From: Amia ocellicauda | Lineage: Eukaryota; Chordata; Actinopteri; Amiiformes; Amiidae | Reading direction: 5' to 3' | NCBI RefSeq assembly: GCF_036373705.1 | Contig: NC_089856.1 | Span: 14,166,501-14,230,500 of the forward strand | DNA length: 64,000 nucleotides | Part shown: piece after piece, positions 25,501 through 52,524 of the stretch | Position numbering within the stretch: the first letter of the stretch is position 1 | Layout: each line of letters starts with the position of its first letter | The notes under the pieces: model-generated | Told to the model about the DNA's origin: nothing | What the model saw: the letters and a program-made list of their open reading frames with translations, nothing else | The model's database searches: none | Position numbers and translations under genes: made by a program

Positions 25501-25836
25501 AACAAATCACACAAACAAACAAAACAAAGCATGTGTCCCTCAAAACCCTGACCCTACCCCCCATCCCCAAGGAAAATAACTGAAACAGCCAAGATGGAGG
25601 GGGGCACTGACACGCAGAGCATTCCCCCAAAATTGTAGCCGCACACACGCACACACAGGCACACAAGTGTCTCTAGGTTGGTCTGCGTGTGTGTTTACTT
25701 TTTAAAACAGCCACAGCAGCGGCAGCGAGCAGTTGGGGGTGGGGGGATGGGGGGGGCGGCAGCTGCAGAGGGTCCCCTGTGTGTTCCTACATTCCCCGAC
25801 CCAGCAGAAATCACAGCCTCCTCTTGCTCCCCCTCC
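22551..25836. other. Downstream region of dtx3, probably including its 3' UTR
   Basis: No second gene is recognised. On the minus strand AATAAA signals occur at 24098-24093 and 22847-22842 and either could end the dtx3 transcript. It also holds an (AAT)n tract near 22885-22955, (TG)n near 23120-23138 and TC tracts near 23876-23895 and 24435-24455. Which signal is used cannot be told from sequence. Confidence 0.5.
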
Positions 25837-27345
<1,509 letters not shown>

Positions 27346-28563
27346 CGCCGCCGAGGACACTGCAGCGCCACCACGGGGGGAGGGGCAAAACAAGGAAAAC
27401 ACAATTGAAGCAAATACCAACGTCATTGGTCTGAAGCCTGACCCCCAACACCCCACTTATCTCAGACTCTGGGTGGCCCCAGCAAGGCATTTCAGTTCTC
27501 TACAAACTCTACAGTAAGGTGGTTGCATTTCACATCCTTACAATCTGCAAACCTGATGGTTTCCACTTCAATGTTGTAACAGTCAAGATTTGCAGAAAAC
27601 CAACAACAGAATAAAAAAAGAACAGACACAAACTATAAAATGCAGACAGGATGCCCACCACTGCTTTACAAGTTCAACAGTTAACAGGAAGTAATTTACA
27701 GTAATTTAATTGTCCAAATCCCCACCTGCCCTGTGACGTCGGAGGATGGGCACCACTAGGGTGAGGTGGCAAGGGTGTGTGTGTTGGGGGGGTTGGGTCA
27801 TTTACACGTAAGGAAACACGTGGAGGACAGGATTTTACTGGCATCTGTGTAAGTTCACTTCCCCATAGAAATAACATTACACAATATCATCATTATAATA
27901 AATTAATATACACACTAACATACAACATTAGGCAAATAACAATGACAATAATGATAATAAATTAACTCAATTTTAAAATACATTATTCCAGTACAGACTT
28001 GCTCTGGTCTTGGATGTTATTGTAGGTAGAGCAGTCACAGACTAGTGCCAGTCAAGCTCTGTGAAACCAGCTGTACGAGTTGTACATATAATTATCGTCT
28101 CGTGTAAAACTGATAAAGAACGAGATGAGCTCAATGTCTTCTCTGAAAAACACATTCGTAATAGCTACTTTTCTTTACTATATTATTATAACATTTGACT
28201 GTCTGTGATTATTAAAAAGGACATCGGGGGGTTTGATGGGATTTGAAAAACTCCGGACAAACAAAGGAACTGTTCGCTGTAGAAACTGTAAAAGGGGCGG
28301 TGGAGGGGGCGTGTATGAGACGACGGGGGCAACTGTCTCAGACGGACCGTTAAAGAAATGACAACAGAGCGACACTGACACCTCGGCGTGTCCGGCTCGA
28401 TCACACACACCGGACGGGCGCATCGTGTGCGAGGCGGCCCCGCCGACCGCCGCCGCTGTCAGACGGGGACAAGCAACCGAGGGACCCGGGACTCAATCAT
28501 CATAACCACAATGATGTTTAATACCCTGCAGAAACAATCACCCCGCCGGGTAGAGTCACGTAC

Positions 28564-28650
28564 CTGCACAATCTCTCGGCCTTTCCGTCAGCTGGACTCC
28601 ACCACCACAGAGGCACGGGATTGCCTGCTATTGATGGCTGCACTGTGAAG
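28564..28650 (-). other. dtx3: Probable dtx3 5' UTR exon
   Basis: On the minus strand a strong donor (CAG/GTACGTGAC) ends at 28564. It would pair with the acceptor CTGCAG at 27361-27360, 14 bases before the dtx3 ATG. A TATTTAAA box at about 28680-28673 would set the start near 28645. The exon is inferred from these signals only. Confidence 0.5.
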
Positions 28651-28699
28651 CCTGCGCCACGGAGCGTGTTGCTTTAAATAGGCTGCATTCACACACTAA

Positions 28700-28854
28700 C
28701 AACCAGGGTTTCACAGTGCATTGGAAAGCAGAGGCTTCTACACGCCTACACCACACACATGAACACCCAAACAAAGCAACGTTACCACCGGCATTAGCGT
28801 TTGTAGGTCCAGCCCCAATAGTGGGAAGTGATACTTGTGAAGGACCCTGCTTTC

Positions 28855-28888
<34 letters not shown>

Positions 28889-31080
28889 GCTGACAGCGGC
28901 CGGGCGCTACAGTGTGCTGCAGTGTTGTTGTAGCGGTACAGCTGTACTGTCAGCCCAGTTTACACAAAAGACACAGATACATGTGTCAGACTTCAATACT
29001 ACACACTGCCACACACGATTACATTGTGGGATAAGCAATTTCAAGTGTTTGACATGGTAACTGTCACCCCCCCCCCACCCCCACCCCCTCCAGAATTATC
29101 ACGATAAAAAAAATAATGAATTACCTTGTGATCCCATATATATGTTCCTTTGGATCGTAAGTGGCTCTCTGTTTTCAGGGGGGAAAAAAATCTAAATTAT
29201 TAATAATCCAACACGGATAATGTAGGGTTCTGCGGTAAACATGTCTGACTCTAAAATACCTGAAATCAATAACACTGATAAACAAACAAACAAACAAACA
29301 AAATGCACACATGCTATCAGCACATTCAAAACACGATTACAGTGAACTTTAAATGATTCTGCAGGAGGTCAAAAATCCCATTAACTGATTCGGGACCGGT
29401 ACTGCTGCTCTGGGCCAATGTCATAAGGAAAACATGTTACAATGACAGAACATACATAAATAAGCGATCTATGCATTCATGCTACAGCTCGAGCAGAACA
29501 AGCTCACGTACCTACCATGTACTGTAGTCTGGAAACCGGAAGAGCGGTGCGTATTGTCTGTGGCAGGGAACCATTGAACAGGCAGATCTGCGCTCAGGTT
29601 CAGACACACTAGCCCGTAAGCGGCGCCCTGTTACCCCAGATCGCACACCCAAACCTACAGTCTGTATCAGAGCGGGAAACAGCGGCTGTAAATCCCCGAG
29701 CTCTACAGTTCAACCCAGGTTTTCCCCGAGATCAGATCATTCGCCAAGCTTGTCCTTGAATAGAAGCAAAGTAAATACTTATAATCATAGCCTGCCCACC
29801 CCCAACACGCACACAAATACAACACAATAAAAATACTACTAATTATAATAGTTGTTGCTGTTGTGACAGAAGATCGGGGAAGCGGGTCGCGTTTTCAATC
29901 TTCTCGGCCCGACTTCTGTTTACTTTTTTGCAGACATGTTCGATTTGTTTATCTTTTTTTTTTTTTTTTTTGGCCAACCTCCATAGACTGCAAAAGAAGA
30001 TTGTCAGCCGGAAGTGCGTCATGTGGAACGCATCCGCGGATTGGTCGGATCTGAGCGGAGGGGAGGGTGGTTGACTGCAGGCGAGAGCTCACTGGGACTC
30101 AGTGGGGCTTAAAGCGACATTGCTGGAATTTGAGTCGTTAATCTCTCTCTCTTTCGCCTGGATTTAAGAAGAAAACCATGTACAAACAAATATATCTATC
30201 TAAATGTGGGAATTAAACTGAGTATATGGTATACTGGCAAATAGCACGCCATTTTGCAATTTGGGGATTATTGCAACACGTAAATGATAAGGATTTGAGT
30301 GGACAGTGAATGTAATGAAAAATGTGATAGTTTGTAGGATAGTGTGTGACAGTAAGTACCTTAGCAAAATCAGGTGTGTTAGCTTGCATGATTGTATGTC
30401 AGATGCAGTATGTTCACTATATTACACAACACTGCACTGAACTGCACTATACTACATTAGTAAACTGCAGCTATTCATTCATCTATTTTTCACGGGGGGA
30501 GGGGGCATAGTCAGACAAATAAAACTCATACAAATATTGGATATTACATGCCTTTACTACATCCAGGGTACTGTCTTTATCAATATTTTTAACGTTATAC
30601 AAACTATCGAAGAAAAAAGAACAAAGCCTATGTTATTTATTACTATTTTTATTTAATTTACACTTCTTAAAATGCAACATTACTTGTATTAACGTTACCA
30701 GATGTACCATACCCACTACACAAATATCACATTCAGAGTTAAAAAAATAGGCTGGTGAATATATATTTTTTTAACTTAGACATGGTCAATTTACCAAAAC
30801 TTGTTCCCCCTGACAAAATGGCTTCTCGGTTTGAAAATCCACCTAACACTGCTTTATTTTACTTCACACATCCGGTGTTAAAAATCGTTAAAATATAAAA
30901 ATATTTGACATTGTATAAAATATTGCACAAAAAAACCCCTATCTTTGATTGCTCTAAATGTGAGGTGCTTCCCAACGACGGATCCCTCATTGATCTCGCA
31001 ATATGGAGATCTGAGCCAAAAGACTCCATATCCCAAGCACCCCTGGGGTTGTGTTGTGTTTCCTGCGTGCCTGCTCGACT
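28700..31080. other. Intergenic region between dtx3 and prim1
   Basis: It contains a (TC)n run at 28855-28885 and C-rich and (CAAA)n tracts near 29065-29090 and 29280-29300. Two GC/CpG-rich patches (about 29510-29760 and 29990-30130) carry ETS-type CCGGAAG motifs, at 29535-29541 and near 30008-30014, a CRE/ATF-like TGCGTCA, and an inverted CCAAT. No coding region is recognised. Confidence 0.55.
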
Positions 31081-31090
31081 TCCTGGCTCT

Positions 31091-31102
31091 TTTTTCCCGC
31101 GC
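31091..31102 (+). promoter_or_regulatory. E2F-type site upstream of prim1
   Basis: The sequence TTTTTCCCGCGC matches the E2F consensus TTTSSCGC and lies about 90 bases before the prim1 ATG. DNA replication genes including primase are classic E2F targets, so this site likely drives S-phase expression. Binding itself is inferred. Confidence 0.65.
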
Positions 31103-31189
31103 AGGTTTGGACTGTGCAGCTGCTGCAGAATACACTGTGCTGTAAAATTAGGGTAATTTTTAAACATCCAGGATTGAACAATTACAGAA

Positions 31190-34100
31190 ATGCAGAAGAT
31201 AACATCCGCCAACAATTATGATCAGGCCAGCCTGCCGGACTTACTGCCGCTGTATTACCGGCGTGTGTTCCCATTTTCGCAGTACTACCGCTGGCTCAAC
31301 TACGGGGGTGGTGAGTCGACACTGCGTGTGTGCAATAGACAGTTTTAATCTCCTTTAAAAGCTAAAGAGCACACAGCTAGATAGGCAGTCTGACATAATT
31401 ACTCTTACATTTAAGTTTTATTATTAGCAGTAAATTATATTTTATTATGAGTTATCTAACGTCTAATATGGGATAGCCATACCTTGGGTCATTGAGCTGT
31501 GTGTCGTACAACTGACAGTCTTGGGGAGTCTTAACCCGATTGTGCAATATATGAGTCTGTTCCTCTGCTCTCCCCGCCAGTGACGAAGAATTACTTCCAG
31601 AACCGCGAGTTTTCCTTCACTCTGAAAGATGACATCTATGTGCGGTACCAGTCTTTCGGCAGCCAGAGCGAGCTGGAGAAGGAGATGCAGAAGATGAACC
31701 CGTATAAAATCGACATCGGCGCCGTCTACAGCCACCGGGTCCGTCTGTCTCCCTGTATTTGCCTGTCGGTCAATATGTCAATGCCCCAGTGTGCCAGTGA
31801 CCCAGGCAGCGAGTCTAACTGTGATGTGCTCTATGCCCCTGTGCCTGCAGCCCAGTCAGCACAACACCGTGAAGTCGGGGTCCTTCCAGGCGCTGGAGAA
31901 GGAGTTGGTGTTCGATATTGACATGACTGACTACGACGATGTGCGGAGCTGCTGCAGGTGAGTGTGCACCGTGTAGGCTGCATCTGAGCAGCGATCATTT
32001 ATAATGACTTGCATATAATATACATATACCCATTGACAAGAAGCAGAGACTAAATGTCAGCCAAAGAAGCGGGTGGTGCTTTGGTGGAGTTCTGAGGTGT
32101 GTGGGCGGAAACTGATCACTCAGTGATTGTGCTGTAGGGCAGTGTCTTCACTGTGCGGAATTTGTATTAATTTATAATTTAGCAGATGCTCTATGCAGTG
32201 TTAATTGTGTTGGTCTCTGTTTCCCTGGCTCTGTCTTTCTCAGTGCTGCAGATATCTGCTCTAAGTGCTGGACCCTGATGACCATTGCAATCCGTATCCT
32301 GGACAGAGCACTGAGAGGTAGGGGCCCCAGAGCCTCTTTTTCTTTCCCCTGCTTCACACTCTGTAGTTTTGCGGTGTTCAGGCAGAGTTTCCAGTCCCCA
32401 GAAGAATGAGAGAACCTCAGCTAATCTGTGTCAGTGGTTTCTTTCAACTGTACCTGTACATTTAGGGATTTCAACTTTTTATAATGATAAAATTACAAAT
32501 CCTAGAAATGAAAATATGAACATTTGAAGACTGCACACTAAGAAAAAGTCAGGTCAGGTCAGGTGCTCTGTCTGCATGATAAGATACAGTAAAATTAAAA
32601 GATCAAATAAATATGTTGGTCAATAAATGTTGTCCAGTTAATCGCAGGGCTGGAGCTGAGCATACAAGGAGTGTTTCTTTTAGGCCCTGTCTGCACATGG
32701 CGGCGGATCATTCCCCAAAGACTGCTCATTGTCATGATACTGCACAGTAATGACCATGAGAATTTGACATTGATATGACGCATGTGCATGTGTATGTGCG
32801 TCTGGCTTTTCTTCCAGAGGATTTCGGCTTCAGGCACCGTCTGTGGGTGTACTCTGGCCGGAGAGGGGTGCACTGCTGGGTGTGTGACGAAGCCGCTAGG
32901 AAACTCTCGGTGACGGCACGGTCCGCTGTGGCTGAATACCTGAGTCTTGTCAAGGTGAGGAGAGGGGAGTGTGTGTGTGTGGGGTGGGGGGGGTGTAGAG
33001 TGTGAAAGTATGTGTTGGGGGGGGAGTGTGTGATGTAGCTGTTAGGAGTGCGGTCAGAACTTTTCTCTGCTGTTTCCACAGGGAGGGGAGGACACCGTGA
33101 AGAAAGTGCAGCTGTCAGATCCCATCCATCCCCTTATCCAGTGAGAGAACTCTTCTGTCATCTGTCAGTTCAGATCAAAAAAGATTTATTGGCATGATTA
33201 ATTGACAGCAGTGTTGTCAAAGCATTGACAGACATGTCCAGTGCTCAACAGAGCAATGGGAACAATATACACTCTCTCTCGCTATCTGTCACTCTCTCTC
33301 TCTCTGATGTGTGCATTTTGTCCTATTAAATTTCTGCAGTTTTTTAAGTGCACTAATTCCCTAACAATATTTATCCTGCCCTCCTGAGTTTAACTGACCC
33401 TATGTCTCTGTCTGTCTCTCTCCTTCAGGGAGTCACTGGCTGTGATCGAGCCCTACTTTCCAAGCTATGCTCTGGACAGTCAGGACATCCTTGGCAGTAA
33501 AGAGTCTGTGGAAAAAGTGCTAGCGCTGATGCCAGAAGATATCCTTTGCCAGTCCCTGATCAATCCAGTCCAATTCAATGCAGTGTAATCCAGGCCAATG
33601 CAATAAAGTCCAGTCTAGTTAAGTATATCAACCCCAGTTAGTTTCTTTAGTTCTTCCAATGGGCAATGGGGTTGATAGGCATGTGGAATGTGTGCTGGTG
33701 CTTTCAGTTGATTTATATAGTGCCTTCTGTACAGAGTATCAGATTGGAAACCGTAACAGAAAGGTTCCCACCTCCTTGACTGCTGCTCACAGGCCAGGAA
33801 AGAGCTGCGAATGGACTTTCTACAGGAGACCAGTCCAGCGCGGCGCTGGGCTCTTATACAGTCCTGGGTGGAGCGTAAACAGGTGGGTGAGAGCAGGAGG
33901 AGAAGAAGCAGTCTGTCTAACAGTGACATGTCCTTCAGCCGCCCATCTTTGTGACATCATTGCACTGTTCACTCTCTCTTCCCCATGAGGTCATCCATCT
34001 GACCCAGCTGGCCCTCATGGTTGTCTGTGAGCTCTCTGGATCAGAACCACACAGATGCAAGACTATTTTTTCACCCAGCCGGACCTTGCGCCTGCTGATC

Positions 34101-35683
34101 ACCCACAAAGTGACAGCAAGAGAACAGAAAGGATTGGTTGATTTCCTTCATTAGGCTAAGGCTTTTACCCCAAGCGACCTCTGTTCAAAGGCAAGGAACT
34201 CACAATAGAGGGGCTTATCAACAGCTTCATCTTTCCTCCCCCTTCCACTGCTCTGGCCCTGTCCCTGTGTGCAGGTCCTGGGGAAGAAAGCGCAGTTCCC
34301 AGACAAGGAGGTGATGCTGCAATACTGCTACCCCCGGCTGGACGTCAATGTCAGTAAAGGAGTGAACCACCTGCTGAAGAGCCCCTTCAGTGTCCACCCC
34401 AAAACAGGTAACACTCCCGCACACTCACATGCATGCACACACACTCACGTACAGAAGAGTCTGCTGTGTGTGAATGAAACCCTTATTTTCCTCTGTGTTT
34501 TCTGGAGTTTAAGTTGAGGTTTAAGCCCCAGGCTGCATAAGAAAGAGCCTTGTCCTGCCCCATTCAGGGAAACCTGCTGTGTGTAACACTGAGTCCCCAC
34601 AGGCCGCGTGTCCGTGCCCATTGACCTGCGAGAGCTGGACCAGTTCGACCCCTTTGCCGTCCCCACGATAAGGTGAGTCTGTGACCGGGGCCCCTGAGCA
34701 TGTCTTCTGTTTCTGTTCGTGTTCTGTGTTGCGATTCACTGCATCACTGTGTGCGCTCTGAGTGCCCTTGCCTGCCTGCATGTTGCCAAGCACCAGCTGG
34801 CAAGTGAGTGAGATTGGGTGATGTGTGCATCTTTGTTGGGGTGTGTCTGTGTTGTCAGATTGAGTGTTTGCATTCAGTTTGGTGTGATTCCTTTTCCAGC
34901 TTGATCTGCCAGGAGCTCGACCGGCCCCGGCCGGGTGAGGAGGAGGAGGACACGATGACGAGGGACAAGGAGAACGAGTCGGAGTCGGGGGAGAAGAGGC
35001 GTGCTCGAGGTGAGCTGGTTTGCTGATCTGATGCATCTGAGCCAATGTGTGTGTGTGCACATAGACCTCTCTCATTGTACTGCCCAGCCTGAAACTGGCA
35101 GGAAGTGGTATCTAGATTCTGGACTTATTTTCCCTGCGTTTTTACTACAATTCATTATTATTGTTTATTGATTTTAGTCGTGTTTGTTGTTCAATCTGGC
35201 AGACTACAAGAAGACAAGCCTGGGCCGGTATGTCAAGGTGTTCGAACAGTTCCTGGAGGGGCTGGAGCGCGCACGCCGGGGGGAGCTGTTGCGGAGGAGC
35301 GGTGAGGACTCATTTAGAGCGTGTGTGAGCGGTCAGTGAAGGCCACCTGACCACTCCTCTGACCTGAGAGGGGGGTTGGACACTCGGCCAACCTCAGAGA
35401 GGGATGGGCCTCATGACACGCTGGATGCTAAGACACATTTCTCTGTCCACAGCCAGTGCAGCTTGCTGTTTTAAAAACAAATAATAAAACATTTTATGAG
35501 ATTTTATTATTATATTATTAAAGTTCCCAATTCTGCTTAAACTATCACCTGGGGTTGGGGGGGGAGGCGGGGGCATCAGTTATATTTCCCCCTAAAGTCC
35601 TGGTAAAAAAAAAAAAGTGCCAGTCAGCTTATGCACAGAAACTGTTTTTGTCGTCTGTCTATGCTGTCCAGTCTGTTCTGACC

Positions 35684-35733
<50 letters not shown>

Positions 35734-35751
35734 CTCCAAAGGGATTTTTAA
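31190..35751 (+). CDS. prim1: prim1, DNA primase catalytic subunit (p49)
   Basis: It synthesises the RNA primers that DNA polymerase alpha extends, in the pol alpha-primase complex in the nucleus. The 13 coding exons are 31190-31310, 31581-31738, 31851-31957, 32244-32317, 32818-32954, 33082-33140, 33429-33538, 33791-33882, 34275-34407, 34603-34672, 34900-35009, 35203-35301 and 35732-35751. They sum to 1,290 nt, 429 residues plus stop, versus 420 in human. The start [20 protein letters not shown] runs into [20 protein letters not shown]. Catalytic D115 and D117 lie in VFDIDMTD. The zinc site [11 protein letters not shown] (C127, C128, C134, C137) follows. SGRRGVHCW and [14 protein letters not shown] are conserved. 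It ends DLQRDF, like human DLQKDF. The intron after 33538 is AT-AC. All other introns are GT-AG and all phases agree. Confidence 0.97.
33539..33790 (+). other. prim1: U12-type AT-AC intron in prim1
   Basis: The intron begins ATATCCTTT, an exact minor-spliceosome 5' site, and ends CTCAC. A branch-site match CTCCTTGAC lies at 33772-33780, its A 11 bases before the intron end. Using AT-AC borders keeps the frame ([19 protein letters not shown]...RRW) and matches the human primase sequence here. No GT-AG pair near the exon end gives that reading. Confidence 0.9.
35680..35731 (+). repeat. (GT)n tract forming the acceptor of the last prim1 intron
   Basis: About 20 GT/TG units run directly into the TAG acceptor at 35729-35731, where a pyrimidine tract would normally be. 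The exon that follows codes for only six residues and the stop. Confidence 0.9.
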
Positions 35752-36376
35752 TTCTGTGACTTGGAGCTTCCAGTTGGGGACATTCTGACACAGAACACCC
35801 AAATCGGCAAAGGATAGAGCGACAGACGGACATGAAGAGCTCGGGACTTGCGAGACTAACTCCCTGGACCTCCTCCTGCGGGCACCAAACAGCAGTAGGT
35901 GCTGCCTGTGTGCAGCTGACCACTGCTGACCAACTCACCGTGCCGTTTACCAGACCAGTCACTGCAGCACTGGTCTGGCTTAGCCATTTTTGTTTTATAT
36001 ACACACAGCCCCCTGCCATATTAAAATGAGCGCCTAGTTCCTACAAATATAAATGTCTCCTCTGTGTGAGTGTTAAATTGTTCCAGGTACAGGTGTGCCT
36101 GTGTGTGCTCAGACTTGTGCCTGGTGTTTTGTCAGTTTTACATCTCCCACTGCCCTGTAAATAAGACTTGTGCATGTGTTCCGTCACAAGGACTTCCACA
36201 CTGCTCTGTAAATATATGATCTACTCTTGTGTTGTCATCTTGTGGGACAGGTTTGAAATGTTTCCTTCAGTCTGGATGATTTATACTACCTGTAGAGTAC
36301 AATGGTTGCTTGTTTGTTTTGATCTGCAATGGTAAAACAATGTAATAAAACAAAATGTGCCTAGTTTGTTTTCTTC

Positions 36377-36382
36377 AATAAA
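36377..36382 (+). terminator. prim1 polyadenylation signal
   Basis: AATAAA in a T- and A-rich stretch about 625 bases after the prim1 stop; another AATAAA lies at about 36342. Cleavage would fall near 36400. Either could be used. Confidence 0.6.
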
Positions 36383-36399
36383 ACTGAACTTTAAAAAAA

Positions 36400-37035
36400 C
36401 ATATATGCTGTCTTTTTGCCATCTTTATAATAAATGTGAATGAACTAACCAGTATACATAGTCCTATATACAGGTAAATACAGGCATTTGCAATCCTATG
36501 CACTTAACAGTGAGGGTTTGGGGAGCAGGATGTGGATATGAAATTTGTCAGTATTAGGAATACTGCAGCCCTGTGCCAAATGTGTTTATAACTGTCCCAG
36601 ATAACGATCCTGGCAGACATTATGAAAACAATATGTACATTATTATATGATTCGAGTATTTTAGAAACAAAAGCAAAAACATATTTTTCTTAATTCAGTC
36701 AAATTTAAATTAGGTTTCTAATAAGAGTCGGTTGATTTGCATTGTAAGAACTTGCGGCCTCATTTTTTATTGTATTATCACAAATGAAAAGTGTATTACA
36801 GTTGCAAGTCCATTATATCCAGTGTACACTAACTTATTATACATCGATGTATGTGTAGGCTATATAATACTCTGGGTTTTATATATTGGCGTGGATTAGG
36901 GGAATAAAAACGGATGAATAAGCATAATCATTATCTTACTATCCGTCTCCCAAATACGGCCAACACCGTAACTAAACACTACACACAGTCGGGCGCGCTA
37001 GTGGCCATATTTCTGTCTGAGCTGGAAAGACGGCT
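36400..37035. other. Short intergenic gap between prim1 and naca
   Basis: AT-rich sequence of about 600 bases with no recognised gene. It ends in the naca promoter. Confidence 0.6.
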
Positions 37036-37046
37036 CACGTTGCGAA

Positions 37047-37141
37047 CCGGAAGCGGAAGCTGTGGGCATGTGTGATATCCCAGGGAGCGTGAGGTCAGAA
37101 TCTCTCTTTTTCAGCCATCTTGGATCTCAACTCCTGACACA
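37047..37141 (+). promoter_or_regulatory. naca: naca promoter and non-coding exon 1
   Basis: Two adjacent ETS-type motifs (CCGGAAG 37047-37053 and GCGGAAG 37053-37059) precede a pyrimidine stretch TCTCTCTTTTTC (37101-37112). A YY1-like GCCATCTTGG (37114-37123) follows. A short exon then ends at the donor ACA/GTGAGT (37141/37142). A pyrimidine start of this kind is typical of 5' TOP mRNAs, the class to which translation-related genes belong. No TATA box is present. The start site near 37103 is inferred. Confidence 0.7.
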
Positions 37142-38524
37142 GTGAGTGTTTCTGTCCGAAATCCGCCGGCATCTATCATCTTAAAACACACCAATTCGCA
37201 CCGAAAACGCCTTTTTGTGCTCCCGGGGTTCTCCGCTGCGTGGAGACCCCGGTATTTCGGCGGTCGTCGGTTTCGTTAGTTGACAAAGTCGCCACTTAGG
37301 GGGACAGCGTTGGTACAAAATGGGGGCTGTTTTTTTTTTTTTTTTAGACTCCCGTAGTGTTTAAACTGCAGAGCGAGTGTTTGTCCTCAAAAAAAAAAGC
37401 GAAGAGTATGAGTGATACATACATAAGAGCTGTACAGAACTGTATCATTCCTTTCCCTTTTTAATTTGTTTAACTTAACTCCTTCTCTGGGACATGTGAG
37501 CGTCTATTGAAGTGGCTTGCCGTTGTGCACAGTGTCAAACGAGTCCCTTTATCAGTGTCAGTATTGTTCAAAGTAAAAATTTAAGTCTTGTAATTCAGCC
37601 TTGAACTCGAAAACGTATTATTGCAATTGCCATAAAACCCGCTACTTTCTTTGAAGATTGGTCTGTTCTGTTATTACGGTAAACGTCCGACACTTATGGA
37701 TTTGTGTAATTGCAGCAACCGATACACATGTCACTCAGAGGTCCTGCGCTGACCGTGGACAGCGTGGTTTGTGCGCCGGTAACAGGCCCTGGGCAATTGT
37801 AATACGACTGATATCAATCATAGTAATAACACGTTAAAATAAATCTAACAGTCCTATCTGTCAATGCTCGGAAGATCTTACTGTTGTATTTTAGCTTGAC
37901 TTCTGTGGGCCGGTGACATTATGGTTTAAAAGTGTGTAAACATAAAAAGGCTCTGTGTGGATTACGATTTAGGGGAGTCGCAGTCGAGTGAGTTTCGATG
38001 GTTTCGGTGTCTTTCTGTTGGGGAAAAGCCCACTGTAAATACTACGACACTTTTACGATCCGACACAGCGGCTATTCCCGGGATTCGCCCCCAGTTGCCG
38101 TTGACTGACATAGACTAACGTAACCTGGCAGGCAGCTCCATTGTTTTGTTGTCTTACTGTGCGTTTCTGAGACTGAAATCTGCTCTGATAATAAAATACA
38201 AAAAAATCTGCCTTTTATTGACGTTAGATAATGTGTATTTGATGTTGGGTCTGGGAAGGGGGGAGCCTTGTGTTAGTTTTAATTCCACTGGAGTTCTAAA
38301 CCACCCCATTGAACAAATTAGTCTTCATTTGGGCCAATTAAAGACAAGTTGTGAATCCTGCTGGATTGCACCCCTGGTTTGTAGCAAGTGTGGGTTGGGG
38401 TGTCTCAATTTTAAGAGGTGCTTCTTGAGTTCAGTTAAGGATTGTCTCCGTTAAAGAGAGCAGGGCTGTATGATCGTGTTGTTCCCCTTCACAGTGTTCA
38501 CATGTCCCTTCTCCTCTCACAGAC

Positions 38525-51835
<13,311 letters not shown>

Positions 51836-51980
51836 TTCCCCGAGGGATGTGACGGACGGACGTGAGAGAGTTCGGGGGTTTGGGGTTGGGGGGTGGGGTG
51901 GAGGGGGGTCGCTGTGTGCAATGTGAGATCTTGCTGTTGAATCGATGCATAACGTTTGTACAATTTCTAACCAGGCGAAT

Positions 51981-51986
51981 AATAAA
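51981..51986 (+). terminator. naca polyadenylation signal
   Basis: AATAAA 146 bases after the naca stop, in keeping with the short 3' UTR usual for this gene. Confidence 0.75.
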
Positions 51987-51999
51987 GTTGTGGATTGAT

Positions 52000-52520
52000 A
52001 AGACAGAACCCTTGTTTTCTCTGATTTTCATTGTTTATAAAAAAAAAAAAAAGTGACTAAACCCCATCCTCTTCACCTCTCCCTCCACAACCATTGCTAG
52101 CTAAGATCTGAGCTCTGAGGTCCTGGAGCCGACCAGCCTGTGATGGGTGCCGTTTGTTTTGGTTTGCTCCAGGTTGGCTCCAGTTGTTTAGCGGGCAGTC
52201 AGCGAAGACATTTATTCATATTTCAGTAATTTGACTCAAATGAGAACAAAAATCCAAACGCTCTGGCACTGCAGCACAACCGGGAGGTAGGATGGGGTTT
52301 CCATTAAAATTCTGGTATTAGACAAAGCGTTGTGGTGAATGGGAGCTGTACAAGATCAGTGTGATGGGGTGGAGGAAAAAATAACAATTTGTAGAGACTA
52401 GTGTCCATTTAAGGTGTAAGAGTTTTTCAACCAGCTGAGGCAAAAGGATGTAGGAGTTCTGAACTACCTAGTACTTCACATTTAAATTTACTGAAGTCTC
52501 CAAATGCTGATACCCTTCCT
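52000..52520. other. Downstream flank of naca
   Basis: About 500 bases with no recognised gene, feeding into an LINE fragment. Confidence 0.55.
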
Positions 52521-52524
52521 TTCA

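Noticed and set aside
27346..27456. Upstream ATG in frame with dtx3 (27456)
   Set aside because: It lies in the intron, before the acceptor at 27361-27360, so it is not part of the mRNA.
31580..31921. Single long frame joining two prim1 exons through the intron at 31739-31850
   Set aside because: Reading through replaces the primase sequence by an unrelated stretch; the spliced reading matches primase.
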